64,000 nucleotides of DNA. Origin: Corallococcus sp. GTDB lineage: Bacteria > Bacillota > Clostridia > Christensenellales > CAG-314. This document shows, in pieces, positions 7,493-18,568 of this stretch (position 1 is its first letter; each line of letters starts with the position of its first letter). Under the pieces are notes generated by a model that worked only from the letters and a program-made list of their open reading frames with translations, made no database searches and had not been told where the DNA came from. Made by a program: the position numbers and the translations under genes. Where the stretch lies: the NCBI GenBank assembly GCA_023665205.1, contig JAMPEJ010000002.1, positions 174,462-238,461 on the forward strand. Reading direction: 5' to 3'.

Positions 7493-8510
7493 TTACGTTA
7501 GATTTTTGCTCGAATAATATTTATAGAATTGCCTTAATCTCTTGTTTCGCCATTTGGCTATGTACGGATAAAATCTCTGCGTTAGAAATTCTTCAACCCC
7601 TACGTTCAACCGTTTTGTTATCTTCTCTAACGTTGCATACATATTCGAATAGAACTTATCCGAATCGGTTAAACCAACCTTCTTCCTACGGTTCATTTCT
7701 TTAGTTAACCGAATATAAACTGACCCGACAATAGACGGTTGATTGCCGTAATAGTCTTGATAGTGTGTTCTTTCTTCTTCGGTTGCCGTTTCTAAATACT
7801 CTTTAATCTCGCCATCCATCTTATCATTATCAAAAAAGTAATAGGTTAAGATAAAACGACACAGTTCTCCGAAACTGTAAAACCAATGCGTGAACGGCAT
7901 CAAGTCGCAAAGGAGTTTGCGTAAAACAAATTCTATTTCCACGTCAAGGAAATACGGCATTTCGCCCTTATTCACAAACCTCTCCCAGCAATGCCAAACA
8001 ATCTCGACACGTGTTCCCGTATTAAAGATATAATCGTCCACGGACTTATTTGCTTTTTTTAACGTTGTTGACAAATACCCTTGCGTAACGCCGAGTTCTT
8101 CCGCAGCGTTCTCTTGCGTATTCTCTTCAACTGCGTCTAATATTTCTCTATGTCTACTCGGAATATGGGCATAGAGAATTTCTTTGTCTATTTGCTCGTT
8201 GACTAAGACATTAAAAGGAATTTCCTTATCAATTCTTTTCTGCTGTTGTTTGGGCGTAAGCTCTTCTTCGTCCTTATCCGAAATACGGCTTGAATGACGC
8301 TGATACTTATGGGTATTAATTATATTCCAACCTGTCCAATTCTCGCAAAGCTTCCCATTCTTGCTCGGTAACTTCGATTACGATATAACACTTATCACCA
8401 AACCAAGCGTCCGGGTTATCTTCCGGATCACAAGGATAATAATAAAGAAATTTTCCTTCCGTATTTGCCGGTTTCTTTTTCTTATTGAAATGATACGCTA
8501 ACTTATCCAT
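7493..8510 (-). pseudogene. Sigma-factor-like HTH protein split by a frameshift
   Basis: Two frames read leftward. The first (8510-8316, 64 aa) begins MDKLAYHFNKKKK and ends ...RELDRLEYN-stop. The downstream frame (to 7493) has no ATG but is open from just after the same point and reads NTHKYQRHSSR..., a DKDEEELTPKQQQKRID segment, a helix-turn-helix (AAEELGVTQGYLSTTLKKA) and a long C-terminal helical region; only a TTG at 8074 could start it alone. Skipping one T in AATTAAT (near 8316) joins them into one ~340-aa protein, the layout seen in sigma-like DNA-binding proteins of clostridial mobile elements. It is either a broken gene or a programmed +1 frameshift at a TAA. The 5' end has TATAAT ten bases before the ATG, hinting at a leaderless start. 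Confidence 0.6.
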
Positions 8511-8691
8511 ACAGAAATTATAACATAATAAACTTGACAGAAATAGGCATATATTTAAAGATTTTTGAAAGAAATTTTACAGCCAAAATCTGTCGCAAAG
8601 TGGTATGCATTTGCAATGCCTAAGCAGGTTAAGGAGAAAGCCAAAATTGGGATTTTTGCCTTTCTCGATATCGTTCGCATACGCTCTCTTC

Positions 8692-8717
8692 AAAAAGCGG
8701 GAAACCCGCGTTTTTGT
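8692..8717 (-). terminator. Bidirectional hairpin terminator downstream of the Fic gene
   Basis: AAAAAGCGGG, three-base loop, CCCGCGTTTTT, with one bulged base. It lies about 20 bases after the stop of the leftward BRO-Fic gene and would end the restriction-modification operon. Upstream (8636-8671) another A/T-flanked imperfect hairpin (GAGAAAGCC...TTTGCCTTTCTC) is present. Nothing else is seen between 8511 and 8690. Confidence 0.65.
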
Positions 8718-8735
8718 TGCCTTACGGCAAGATTT

Positions 8736-9590
8736 CTAATCTTCCGTTTCGTAATAGTAAGAATAATAGATTCCCTTCATAAAAAGTTCACGGTCGCTTA
8801 TTTCGTCCGTGAGCGCACCCTTGATAAGCGCAAAAATCTCACTCGAATCGACTGGACTTTTCTGCATTGCGGAAAGATAGGCACGCTTGTCTATCTTGCT
8901 CCAATCTACGCATTTGCGTAAGTTCTTTTTCAAAATCAGGTCAAGCCAGATTCTCGTACTTCTGCCGTTGCCTTCCATAAACGGATGAGCCACGTTCATT
9001 TCAACATACTTCTTTACGATGTTTTCAATCGTATCTTCGAGCATCTTGTCAATGAGCGCAAGATTTTCTTTTAAATACATTGAAGGTGCAAAAGCAAAAC
9101 CGCCCTTTGCGATATTACAGCCTCTAATCTGCCCTGCAAAATCGTACAAACCACCGAATATATAGCCGTGAATCTGCTGTAAACCTTTCGTCGTTCCGAC
9201 CTCTATTTCGTCTATCAAACCACTCTCAAAAAGTTCGTAAGCCTTCTGCTTGCTCTTCTCGTCAACTGTACTTCCGATGCCCTTTACCCACTTGGAAAAG
9301 TTCTCTTTATTCTTTGCAGGAATGAGCGCAGTAATTAAAGTTACACCGTTCTCGTCCACAACGTCGGTTAAATATGATTTCCCATCGCTTGCCTTCAATT
9401 TCAGTTGTTTGCAAATTGCAATCAACTGAGGATTACGGCGTTTCATCGTCGCCCAGTAAACGCGCGGATTTTTGCTCTTCGTCAACGCCTCGGCAATATC
9501 CACAGCGCAAAACCACCATTTGGAAGTTTCGTCTTCCCAAACGGCTCGAACCGGAATATCTTCAAAAAATCTAATCGACGTTTTTATCAA
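8736..9590 (-). CDS. BRO-N domain fused to Fic-type AMP transferase
   Basis: 284 aa. Residues 1-105 resemble the BRO/phage antirepressor N-domain ([29 protein letters not shown], typical WFxAxDVA pattern). Residues about 125-265 are a Fic domain with the catalytic loop HPFMEGNGR, the intact active-site consensus HPFx(D/E)GNGR, preceded by an [17 protein letters not shown] helix. Fic proteins usually transfer AMP to hydroxyl side chains; partner unknown. An inhibitory (S/T)xxxE(G/N) helix is not obvious. It is the last gene of the leftward type I operon, 22 bases after hsdR, so it is probably co-expressed. Such virulence-RhuM/Fic-type proteins often accompany type I systems. Function within the system is inferred only from position. 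Confidence 0.8.
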   Translation of the reverse strand: MIKTSIRFFEDIPVRAVWEDETSKWWFCAVDIAEALTKSKNPRVYWATMKRRNPQLIAICKQLKLKASDGKSYLTDVVDENGVTLITALIPAKNKENFSKWVKGIGSTVDEKSKQKAYELFESGLIDEIEVGTTKGLQQIHGYIFGGLYDFAGQIRGCNIAKGGFAFAPSMYLKENLALIDKMLEDTIENIVKKYVEMNVAHPFMEGNGRSTRIWLDLILKKNLRKCVDWSKIDKRAYLSAMQKSPVDSSEIFALIKGALTDEISDRELFMKGIYYSYYYETED

Positions 9591-9612
9591 GTCAATTCAC
9601 TCCTTATATATA

Positions 9613-12600
9613 TTAACCAATACCGAAAAATCTCTCAAAGAATGCTTTCAATTTGTCAATGATTGACTGTTTCTTCTTTGTTCTGTCGCCCCCACCGAAA
9701 CGTGAAATAGGCGGCATAATCTTGTCGATATCCGTTCCCGTCGTCTTAATCTGTCCGTCGCGGAAAGAATTATCGATAAACTTTCTCGTTTCATCGGGCT
9801 TCAAGTTTTCTTGTGCGATTATATCCGAAAGTTGCTTCTCTTTCTGCGCCGCAACATATTCTCGCCATTCAATCATGACGTCCGAAACGTCGTTCACGCC
9901 ATCTATAAAGTTTTCGATTAACGCTTTTTTACTGCGAAGCTCAGGACTTGCGTCAATGGCTTTTTGAATTGTAATCAATACTTCCTTGTCCTGACAATGC
10001 GTATCGTGATATTTCTGTACCAACAGCAATATGTAATCGATATTTATTTCAATCTGTTTGATAAGCTCTATTTCAAAAACGATATCGTCGGTTATATCTT
10101 CTTTTTCGCCGTTCCCTTGCCGAACCTTCCACTCGTCGCGCAAGTCCTGATATCTGCCAAGATAGTCCTGCAAATCACGTTCGGAAAGGATTTCAGCTCC
10201 GGCAAACTCATCAAATGAAGTCAACAGGTTTCGCATACGAAGAATTGCACCGAACAAAACTATAAAATCTTTCTGATTCTTTTCGCCAGTTATACGTTCT
10301 TCATCAAGCGAAAAATTTACTGTAAGTTCATTGATTAAATCGACGTATCCCTTTTTGTAATTGCCCTTCTCGTCAGTATAACCATTGTAATAATCATTGT
10401 ACCCTCGCATCAAAACGATACCACCGGCTTCCTTGTCGCCGAATACCGAAATCGCATCGTCCGTACGCTTTTGAAGATTGCGGAAACAAACAATATTACC
10501 ATGCGTTTTTATCGTGTTCAAAATACGGTTAGTACGGGAATATGCCTGCACCAACCCGTGCATTTTTAAATTTTTATCAACCCAAAGAGTATTCAAAGTC
10601 GTAGCGTCAAAACCCGTCAAGAACATATTAACAACTATTAGTAAATCAATTTCCTTGTTCTTCATACGAAGCGAAACGTCTTTATAATAGTTGGGGAACT
10701 TATCGCCCGACGTATCGTACGTCGTACCGAAATACTCGTTATACTCTTTAATAGCCTTTTCAAGAAAATCTCTTGAAGAGCTGTCAAGCCCGTTAGTGTC
10801 GTCCGAATTTTCTTCTCCGAGCAATCCGTCCGCTTCTTCCTCGTTGGGCGCAAAGCTGTAAATTGTAGCTATTTTTATCGCCTTGTCGGGATGAGCTTTC
10901 ATTTGCCTTTGAAATTCGGTATAATATGCCTTTGCCGCCTCAATGGACGAAACCGCAAATATAGAGTTAAACCCTTTCAGATAAATCTTATTTTTAAGCT
11001 CTTGAATATCCGTTCCGTTTTTGGCTTTAGCAACTTGCTCTATATTGACAAGCTGACGGAATTGATAAGCCTTGTCGCTACGCTTTGTTTTTTGGTCGAA
11101 GTGATCAAGAATATACGTAACAACCTTTTCGATTCTTTCAGGCGCAAGAAAAGCTTTTTCCCTGTCGATATCCCAAACGTCCTTATCGTCAATGTCAGGC
11201 TCCTTATCCATAGTGGAAATATAGTCAACCCTGAACGGCAACACGTTTTTATCGTTGATTGCGTCAACTATCGTATATGTATGCAATTTATCGCCAAACG
11301 CCTGCTCGGTAGTTCTGAGCTTCGGGTTTTGCGAAGCACCTGCATTAACGGCAAAAATCGGCGTACCCGTAAACCCAAACAAATGGTATTTTTTGAAAAA
11401 CCGAGTAATGTCCGTGTGCATATCGCCGAATTGACTGCGGTGGCACTCATCAAAGATAATGACGATATGCTTATCCGCAATCGAGTGTCCTGCATTCTTT
11501 TTAACGAAAGTACTCAACTTTTGTATGGTCGTTATAATAATTTTCGATTTAGTATCTTCAAGTTGTTTTTTGAGGATTGCCGTTGAAGTATTGCTATTAG
11601 CCGCACCCTTTTCAAAACGGTCGTATTCCTTCATCGTCTGATAATCCAAATCTTTTCTGTCAACGACGAAAAGCACTTTATCGATATAATCGAGCTTTGT
11701 TGCAAGCTGTGCAGTTTTGAAGGATGTAAGCGTTTTACCGCTACCCGTCGTGTGCCATATATAGCCACCGCCTGCAACCGAACCATACCTTTTATAATTG
11801 TTGGCTATCTCAATTCGGTTAATAATTCGCTCCGTCGCCACAATCTGATAAGGGCGCATAACAAGAAGCATATTTTCCGAAGTAAAAACGCAATACTTCG
11901 TTAAAATATTCAAAAGAGCGTGTTTTGCAAAGAAAGTTTTTGTAAAGTCCACAAGGTCGGGAATTATCTTATTGCTTCCGTCCGCCCAAAATGAAGTAAA
12001 CTCAAAGCTATTGCTCGTCTTACCCTTCTTATTTGAAGAGCTGTTTTGCTTATTTGCATTTTCCTGATTCCAACGCGTTGTATTTGAATAATACTTTGTA
12101 TTTGTACCGTTGGAAATAACGAATATCTGAACATACTCAAATAATGCCGAACCTGCCCACCACGATTCTCTCTGATAACGATTAATTTGATTAAACGCTT
12201 CACGAATAGCAACGCCACGCCGTTTTAACTCAATATGTACAAGCGGCAAGCCGTTTACTAAAATCGTAACGTCATAACGGTTTTTATACTTGCCGTTTTC
12301 TTCCTCATACTGATTGATGACTTGTAACTTGTTGTTGTGAATATCCTTTTTATCGATTAACAGAATATTCTTTGTTTCGCCATTGTCGCGGTGCAAAATC
12401 TGAACGTAGTCTTCCTGAATACGTCTTGATTTATCTTCAATATTTTCGTTATGCCCCGTAATACAGTTTGAAAAGAACTGTTTCCATTCGCTATCTGTAA
12501 ATACGTAATTATTGAGTTCTTCTAACTTTTTACGCAAGTTTAAAATAAGCTCTTTTTCGCTATGTATCGGCAAATAATCGTAACCCATTTCACAGAGCAA

Positions 12601-12723
12601 TTTAATAAATTCCCTTTCAAGGTCGGCTTCGCTTTGATACGCTTCCGAACGCTTGCTTTCAGGTTTATATTCAGAAACAACCGTACATTCGCTACTCTGC
12701 ACTACGATATTAAAATAACTCAT
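9613..12723 (-). CDS. hsdR: Type I restriction enzyme, R (translocase/endonuclease) subunit
   Basis: 1036 aa, full family length. N-terminal nuclease domain (residues ~140-175) with DVTILVNGLPLVHIELKRRG, matching the PD-(D/E)xK pattern. Helicase motifs follow: Walker A HTTGSGKTLTSF (~330), DECHRSQFGDMH (motif II DEcH) and GFTGTP (motif III), then the second RecA domain with LTGFDATTLNTLWVDK and QAYSRTNR (motif VI). The C-terminal part is helical and binds the methylase complex. It cuts unmodified DNA after ATP-driven translocation. Preceded by the ADP-ribosyltransferase-like gene (15 bases upstream) and followed by BRO-Fic on the same strand. Confidence 0.95.
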   Translation of the reverse strand: MSYFNIVVQSSECTVVSEYKPESKRSEAYQSEADLEREFIKLLCEMGYDYLPIHSEKELILNLRKKLEELNNYVFTDSEWKQFFSNCITGHNENIEDKSRRIQEDYVQILHRDNGETKNILLIDKKDIHNNKLQVINQYEEENGKYKNRYDVTILVNGLPLVHIELKRRGVAIREAFNQINRYQRESWWAGSALFEYVQIFVISNGTNTKYYSNTTRWNQENANKQNSSSNKKGKTSNSFEFTSFWADGSNKIIPDLVDFTKTFFAKHALLNILTKYCVFTSENMLLVMRPYQIVATERIINRIEIANNYKRYGSVAGGGYIWHTTGSGKTLTSFKTAQLATKLDYIDKVLFVVDRKDLDYQTMKEYDRFEKGAANSNTSTAILKKQLEDTKSKIIITTIQKLSTFVKKNAGHSIADKHIVIIFDECHRSQFGDMHTDITRFFKKYHLFGFTGTPIFAVNAGASQNPKLRTTEQAFGDKLHTYTIVDAINDKNVLPFRVDYISTMDKEPDIDDKDVWDIDREKAFLAPERIEKVVTYILDHFDQKTKRSDKAYQFRQLVNIEQVAKAKNGTDIQELKNKIYLKGFNSIFAVSSIEAAKAYYTEFQRQMKAHPDKAIKIATIYSFAPNEEEADGLLGEENSDDTNGLDSSSRDFLEKAIKEYNEYFGTTYDTSGDKFPNYYKDVSLRMKNKEIDLLIVVNMFLTGFDATTLNTLWVDKNLKMHGLVQAYSRTNRILNTIKTHGNIVCFRNLQKRTDDAISVFGDKEAGGIVLMRGYNDYYNGYTDEKGNYKKGYVDLINELTVNFSLDEERITGEKNQKDFIVLFGAILRMRNLLTSFDEFAGAEILSERDLQDYLGRYQDLRDEWKVRQGNGEKEDITDDIVFEIELIKQIEINIDYILLLVQKYHDTHCQDKEVLITIQKAIDASPELRSKKALIENFIDGVNDVSDVMIEWREYVAAQKEKQLSDIIAQENLKPDETRKFIDNSFRDGQIKTTGTDIDKIMPPISRFGGGDRTKKKQSIIDKLKAFFERFFGIG

Positions 12724-12737
12724 TTATCTTCTCCTTA

Positions 12738-13373
12738 TCATTCTACTACTTTACATTCAATAAGCATAGGTTTTGTAAAATAATGAACTTTGATTATTTC
12801 AAATTTAGTACTTGAAGCCAACAAAAATTCTTGTTCATTAAGAGTTGAAAAAGTTCCTTTATAAGAAAGATATGCCCCTTTCGTCCCTTTGGGGAGATAT
12901 AATTTCAATAAGCAATCTTTAGAATGTATCTTACCATAATCATACGCACAACCTGCACAAAGTGAAGTGCTGAAATACGCTTTATCTGTAAATATCAAAC
13001 CTTTTCTCAATATATGCTTCTTACATAATTTTTTAATTACTTTAATATGTGTACTGCGATATACTGTAACATTCTCTGGCGTAGAGTTATTTAATACAAC
13101 ATCATTAATTAAATTAACTAAAGAATATAACTCATCACGACCTTCTTGCAACCCTCTCAAATATCTATTAATGGGGCGAAACATATTGCCACCATAGAGG
13201 AATAAGGCTTGAAATTCTTTAGTCTTTTTGAACTCTTTATTAACTAAATTAGGAAAGCTCTTTTCTCCCCATTTATCAGCCTCTTCTGTGCTTCTGAAAT
13301 CAAGATAGTTTTTCAAGCTTTTATCTTTACACATTCTGATTGAATTGTAAAAGTTTCTCTCTAAAATATTCAT
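12738..13373 (-). CDS. Predicted ADP-ribosyltransferase inside the type I RM operon
   Basis: 211 aa. The elements of the R-S-E class of ADP-ribosyltransferases (C3/VIP2/ExoS-like fold) appear in order: an arginine in VTVYRSTH, an STS in KAYFSTSL, and a glutamate pair in LNEQEFLLAS (E-x-E). The preceding INRYLRGLQEGRDE helix and the LYLPKGTKGAYL strand fit the same fold. The E-x-E pair is the arginine-specific form. No signal peptide or membrane segment, so it acts in the cytoplasm. ATG 13373 overlaps the end of the third hsdS segment by 47 bases; the ATG at 13334 (overlapping its stop, ATGTGTAA) is an equally plausible start. Set between hsdS and hsdR, it is probably co-transcribed with them. 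Target unknown: phage or host protein, or nucleic acid. Not a usual type I component. Confidence 0.7.
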   Translation of the reverse strand: MNILERNFYNSIRMCKDKSLKNYLDFRSTEEADKWGEKSFPNLVNKEFKKTKEFQALFLYGGNMFRPINRYLRGLQEGRDELYSLVNLINDVVLNNSTPENVTVYRSTHIKVIKKLCKKHILRKGLIFTDKAYFSTSLCAGCAYDYGKIHSKDCLLKLYLPKGTKGAYLSYKGTFSTLNEQEFLLASSTKFEIIKVHYFTKPMLIECKVVE

Positions 13374-13949
13374 ACTGTTTATTTCTTGCCTCTATTTCCG
13401 CAGGCAAGCCTTCTGAAATATCGTTACAAAGTTTATCAAACCTATCAAGAATTTCAACAATTCTGTTTTGTTCTTCAATGGGCGGTAACGGAATAACAAC
13501 ATTATTCAGACTGTCCGGCGTTACTTCAATTACTTTTGTGCCGTGAGCAAGTTTTTTCTTTTGTTCATAAAAAATACTCGTATGGAAATAGTACGAAAGA
13601 TACTTTGCATTTTGATTGTGATGAATTATAGCCGTATGTCCACTGACTGCAATTTCTTCATTACCTAACCAAGCAACGCACTTACAGACGTCCTCTACAT
13701 TTTCACTAGTAACTGCCATTATAACATCATTTGTTACAGCTTTTTTAGATTTCTGTGCTACTGCATCGCTAACGCTTGTAATTGTTGTATCGGCATATAG
13801 TCCATACTTTGTATAAATCTGACCGTAATGAATACAAGGCACTCCGTACTCACAGAAATCTTTTTTCTGAAAATTTCCGCCTCGTGTAATCGTAGCAATA
13901 TCACCAAGCCGAACAAATGCGAAACCGAAAACGTACTGAAAGAGTCTAA

Positions 13950-13955
<6 letters not shown>
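13327..13955 (-). pseudogene. Third target-recognition segment of hsdS, out of frame
   Basis: Open leftward from just after the TGTC tract to TAA at 13327, encoding LGDIATITRGGNFQKKDF (a canonical TRD start), a full recognition domain and a coiled conserved region ending in NKQYEYFREKLLQF. It has no start codon at its 5' end, because it continues from the upstream hsdS in another frame; the first ATG (13842) lies inside the TRD. Adding one tetranucleotide unit, or losing two, places it in frame with the upstream gene. It is therefore best read as a switchable extension rather than a dead gene. Confidence 0.7.
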
Positions 13956-15200
<1,245 letters not shown>

Positions 15201-15212
15201 TTAATTCACCTA

Positions 15213-15986
15213 TTACCAACCGAGATTTCCTATTGCCGCCATAAATTCAGTATTGTTTTTTACGTTTTCTATAATACCAACAACTAACCTGTGTAAAGGT
15301 TCATACTTTAACAAGGCATCAGCTTCGTTTACATTTGCACCATGTGCAATAGCACTCAATTCCCCAAACAATTTATATCCGTCAGCAGAAAATTCTTTTG
15401 GTATAATTGATTTTTTAGCGTCGACCTCTTGTAAAATATCTTTGAATGGTCTTTGGCTTGTCCCATTTGATTTCATAATTGTAATGCCTGCTGCCTGCGC
15501 CGTTTGCAAGGTAATATCTTCATAAACCTTTCTTAAATAAATTATTGCACCTGCGCCTAATTCGTTACGATAAGCACAATCCGCCTTACTTAATAATTCT
15601 GCAAAACTACCGTATGTACCTTTTGCGCTTAATGCGTTTTGAGTGAATTTTTCAGTTCTTTTTAAAACTCTTACTCCTGGAACCGGACTATGAATATCCG
15701 AATTACTTTCAACTAAAAACCAAACGGGCAATTCATTTCCACATCGTGAACAAGTTAAAACGCTATCAATACTAATCTGCTTATTATTAACGCCAATGCA
15801 ATAAATATCATCTGCGGAAATGAATGTCATATCGCTGTCGCAACATTTACAAAAATAGGGCAAACCCACTTTACCGACAGCCAACTTTTTGCTCTTGCCG
15901 CTCTTCAATTTTTTGTTATCTAAAAACCCATCAACTTGCCAAAATTTTAAATCAACAGGTTTAGATAGTACATCGCTCAATCTCAT
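15213..15986 (-). CDS. Zinc-ribbon/DUF4145-like protein of the type I operon
   Basis: 257 aa. Residues ~47-90 carry CKCCDSD and CSRCGNE, two knuckles of a zinc ribbon. The C-terminal part (~115-250) is helical, with RNELGAGAIIYLRKVYEDIT resembling DUF4145/HEPN-like helices often encoded with restriction systems. No catalytic motif is evident. Lies between the frameshifted 16000-16679 gene and hsdS, same strand, 13 bases before hsdS, so probably co-transcribed. Accessory role in defence is inferred from context. Confidence 0.6.
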   Translation of the reverse strand: MRLSDVLSKPVDLKFWQVDGFLDNKKLKSGKSKKLAVGKVGLPYFCKCCDSDMTFISADDIYCIGVNNKQISIDSVLTCSRCGNELPVWFLVESNSDIHSPVPGVRVLKRTEKFTQNALSAKGTYGSFAELLSKADCAYRNELGAGAIIYLRKVYEDITLQTAQAAGITIMKSNGTSQRPFKDILQEVDAKKSIIPKEFSADGYKLFGELSAIAHGANVNEADALLKYEPLHRLVVGIIENVKNNTEFMAAIGNLGW

Positions 15987-15999
15987 TTGTAACCCTTAA

Positions 16000-16679
16000 C
16001 TAAAAATTCGATTTCTTTTGTTTCGCCAAATACTTATCTAACTCATATAACGCATCAATATATAATTCGGCAACATTATAAATATACTCTACTTTGCTTC
16101 CTATTTCTCTCGAAAATCTCATTTCATCATCTTTTTTAGAATACGAGCGCAAATAGAAATTATCTGTTTCATCAAATGTCTTATCTTTTAACCCATCTAA
16201 TCCAAATGATAAAAATATTCAATATGATTATTTAGCAAGACAAATAGTGGTCCAATACTTGAACAAATATCTATGCAAATAAAATTACCATCAAAGCCAA
16301 ATTCTTTATGTCTATTAGTAGATAATGGATGTGCAACAACGAATGAACGTAACGCTTTAAGATATGCTTTTGCCTTTTGAAGTTCTGATTGATTTAAGTA
16401 TTCAAATCCTTTTATAACGTCCTCTTTGATTGCTTGTTTCGTTGCATTATAAGATTCAACGATCCAATCCACCAATGAAATCGTGTAAATAATTTCTTTT
16501 GCCGTAATGTTATTTAAACACTCCGTCTCGCTATTTAAATCTTGGACAGAGTAGTTAATTTTTTGCAAATAATCGCAAACCTTATGATAATCAAGAGGTG
16601 TTTTATATATCCAGCGTTTATATATTACAAGTCTATCGCCTCTTCGTATGTCATTAAGGTTTTTAATTTTATCAATCAT
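16000..16679 (-). pseudogene. Accessory gene of the type I operon, split by a frameshift
   Basis: Frame one (16679-16197, 160 aa) begins MIDKIKNLNDIRRGDRL and is helical, with an SFVVAHPLSTNRHKEFGF segment. It stops at HIEYFYHLD. Another frame continues past this point without a start codon (LSFGLDGLKDKTFDETDNFYL... to TAG at 16000). Restoring a T6 run where T5 now stands (near 16208) joins the two into ~225 aa (HIEYF-LSFGLDG). Either a recent one-base deletion, a slippage switch or a sequencing error. Domain not recognised; HEPN-like helical content and position suggest an abortive-infection accessory. Confidence 0.5.
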
Positions 16680-16703
16680 TTTTCTTGATTATTTCCAATT
16701 TTC

Positions 16704-16874
16704 TTATTCATCTACAAAGCATAAATCGCTCTCAATGTCGTAATGGTAACCATCTAAAACACAAAGAAGATGTCCGTTTCGCGTAAATTCAATATGATAG
16801 CCCTGCGGACAACGGCTATGCGCTAAGTTGATATCATCATTGTATAGTGTTATACATATTTTCTTATCACTCAT
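16704..16874 (-). CDS. 56-aa protein translationally coupled to hsdM
   Basis: The ATG overlaps the hsdM stop (ATGAGTGA), with GAAGGAG upstream inside hsdM. The product ([17 protein letters not shown]...) has four Cys and several His residues, a beta-rich pattern and no membrane segment. Coupling indicates stoichiometric co-production with the methylase. A small regulatory or structural partner is possible; no homology recognised. Confidence 0.6.
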   Translation of the reverse strand: MSDKKICITLYNDDINLAHSRCPQGYHIEFTRNGHLLCVLDGYHYDIESDLCFVDE

Positions 16875-18447
16875 CTCCTTCAATCTCCTTTATTATCTTA
16901 TCAATCTCTTCGCGCAGAACTTGTTCACGGGCGACTATTTCCTTAATTTCGGCGTTGAGCTTAACAATATCTATCTTTTCCCTTGTATCTTTCTGTTCCA
17001 CGTAAGTAGAAACTGAAAGGTTATAGTTATGCTCGTCGTCGCCAATAACGCTATTTAATACTATCTTTGCAAAGTGCTGGTCGTCCTTTCTGTCAATATA
17101 GGCTTGTACTATTTTATCAAGGTTTTCGTCCGTAAGTTTATTGTTATTTGTAACCTTTACAAACTCGTTACTTGCATCGATAAAAAGAACGTCGTTGGTC
17201 GATTTAGAGTGCTTTAATACCATTATACAAGTTGAAATGCTTGCCCCGAAAAACAGGTTAGACGGAAGTTGAATTATGCAGTCTATTTTATTGTTATCGA
17301 TAAGATATTTTCTAATTTTCTGTTCCGCTCCGCCACGGTACATAATGCCGGGGAAACAAACTATTGCCGCCGTGCCGTTACTTGCAAGCCAAGAAAGCGA
17401 GTGCATAATAAACGCAAAGTCAGCCTTTGATTTAGGCGCAAGTATTCCGGCAGGAGAATAACGTGTATCATTAATAAGCAAAGGATTATCGTCGCCTGCC
17501 CAAGGGATTGAATACGGCGGATTTGAAACGATAACCTCAAACGGCTCGTCATCCCAATGTGCAGGGTCAATAAGCGTATCGCCGTGCGCTATATCGAACA
17601 TATCGGGGTTGATATCGTGCAAAAACATATTGATACGGCAAAGGTTATAAGTTGTTATATTAATTTCCTGACCAAAAAACCCTTGACGAATATTTTCCTT
17701 ACCGAGCAGTTTTGCCGCTTTTAATAAAAGCGAACCTGAACCGCAGGCAGGGTCGTAAACTTTATTTACTTCCTTTTTGCCAACGGTTGCAAGACGGGTT
17801 AAAAGCTCGGAAACTTCCTGCGGAGTAAAGAACTCTCCGCCTTTCTTGCCTGCGTTGGAAGCGTACATACTCATCAAATATTCATAGGCATCGCCGAATG
17901 CGTCGATTGTACTGTCCTGATACTTGCCGAGTTTCATTTCCGCAACTGTATCTAAAAGTTTTACAAGTTTTTCGTTGCGCTTTGCTACCGTTGCACCGAG
18001 CTTATTTGAATTGACGTCAAAATCATCAAATAGCCCTTTGAAATCGTCCTCGCTCTCTTCGCCTTGCGCAGAACTTTCGATATGGTTGAAAACTTTTTCA
18101 AGTGTTTCGTTCAGATTTTCGTCCTTTGCAGCTCTCTTTCTAACATTACAGAAAAGTTCGGAAGGCAGAATAAAAAAGCCTTTCGATTTTACCAAATCTT
18201 CACGAGCTACTTCGGCTTCCGCATCGGAAAGTTGAGAATAATCAAAGTCGTGGTTGCCTGCTTCGTGTTCGCCGGCATTTATGTACTCTGTTATATTTTC
18301 GGAAATGTAGCGATAGAACATTGTGCCGAGAACGTACTGTTTAAAGTCCCACGCATCAACGCCACCCGCATGAACCAAATCGGTTGCGGCATTCCATATC
18401 ATTTTGTGAAGTTCGGCTCTCTCCTGCTCTTTTCTCGTATCTGCCAT
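16867..18447 (-). CDS. hsdM: Type I restriction-modification DNA methylase subunit
   Basis: 526 aa, full length. N-terminal helical HsdM_N region (residues ~10-170), then the N6-adenine methylase core: [26 protein letters not shown] (motif I, S-adenosylmethionine) and [10 protein letters not shown] (motif IV, catalytic NPPY). C-terminal coiled tail ([20 protein letters not shown]) for HsdS contact. Start ATG 18447 with AAGGAG upstream. First gene of the leftward operon reaching to 8736; a TATAAT lies at 18471-18476 and an imperfect palindrome TGACATAAATAGTCA overlaps its upstream part (18489-18503), a possible operator. Confidence 0.95.
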   Translation of the reverse strand: MADTRKEQERAELHKMIWNAATDLVHAGGVDAWDFKQYVLGTMFYRYISENITEYINAGEHEAGNHDFDYSQLSDAEAEVAREDLVKSKGFFILPSELFCNVRKRAAKDENLNETLEKVFNHIESSAQGEESEDDFKGLFDDFDVNSNKLGATVAKRNEKLVKLLDTVAEMKLGKYQDSTIDAFGDAYEYLMSMYASNAGKKGGEFFTPQEVSELLTRLATVGKKEVNKVYDPACGSGSLLLKAAKLLGKENIRQGFFGQEINITTYNLCRINMFLHDINPDMFDIAHGDTLIDPAHWDDEPFEVIVSNPPYSIPWAGDDNPLLINDTRYSPAGILAPKSKADFAFIMHSLSWLASNGTAAIVCFPGIMYRGGAEQKIRKYLIDNNKIDCIIQLPSNLFFGASISTCIMVLKHSKSTNDVLFIDASNEFVKVTNNNKLTDENLDKIVQAYIDRKDDQHFAKIVLNSVIGDDEHNYNLSVSTYVEQKDTREKIDIVKLNAEIKEIVAREQVLREEIDKIIKEIEGDE

Positions 18448-18568
18448 ATCAATTCTCCTTTGCGCTCTCTATTATAACACACTAAATATGACATAAATAG
18501 TCAAATTTTAAATATTGTTTCTCTCCATCAACAACTTTAAAAAATTGATAATTTCTAAAGATCTAACT

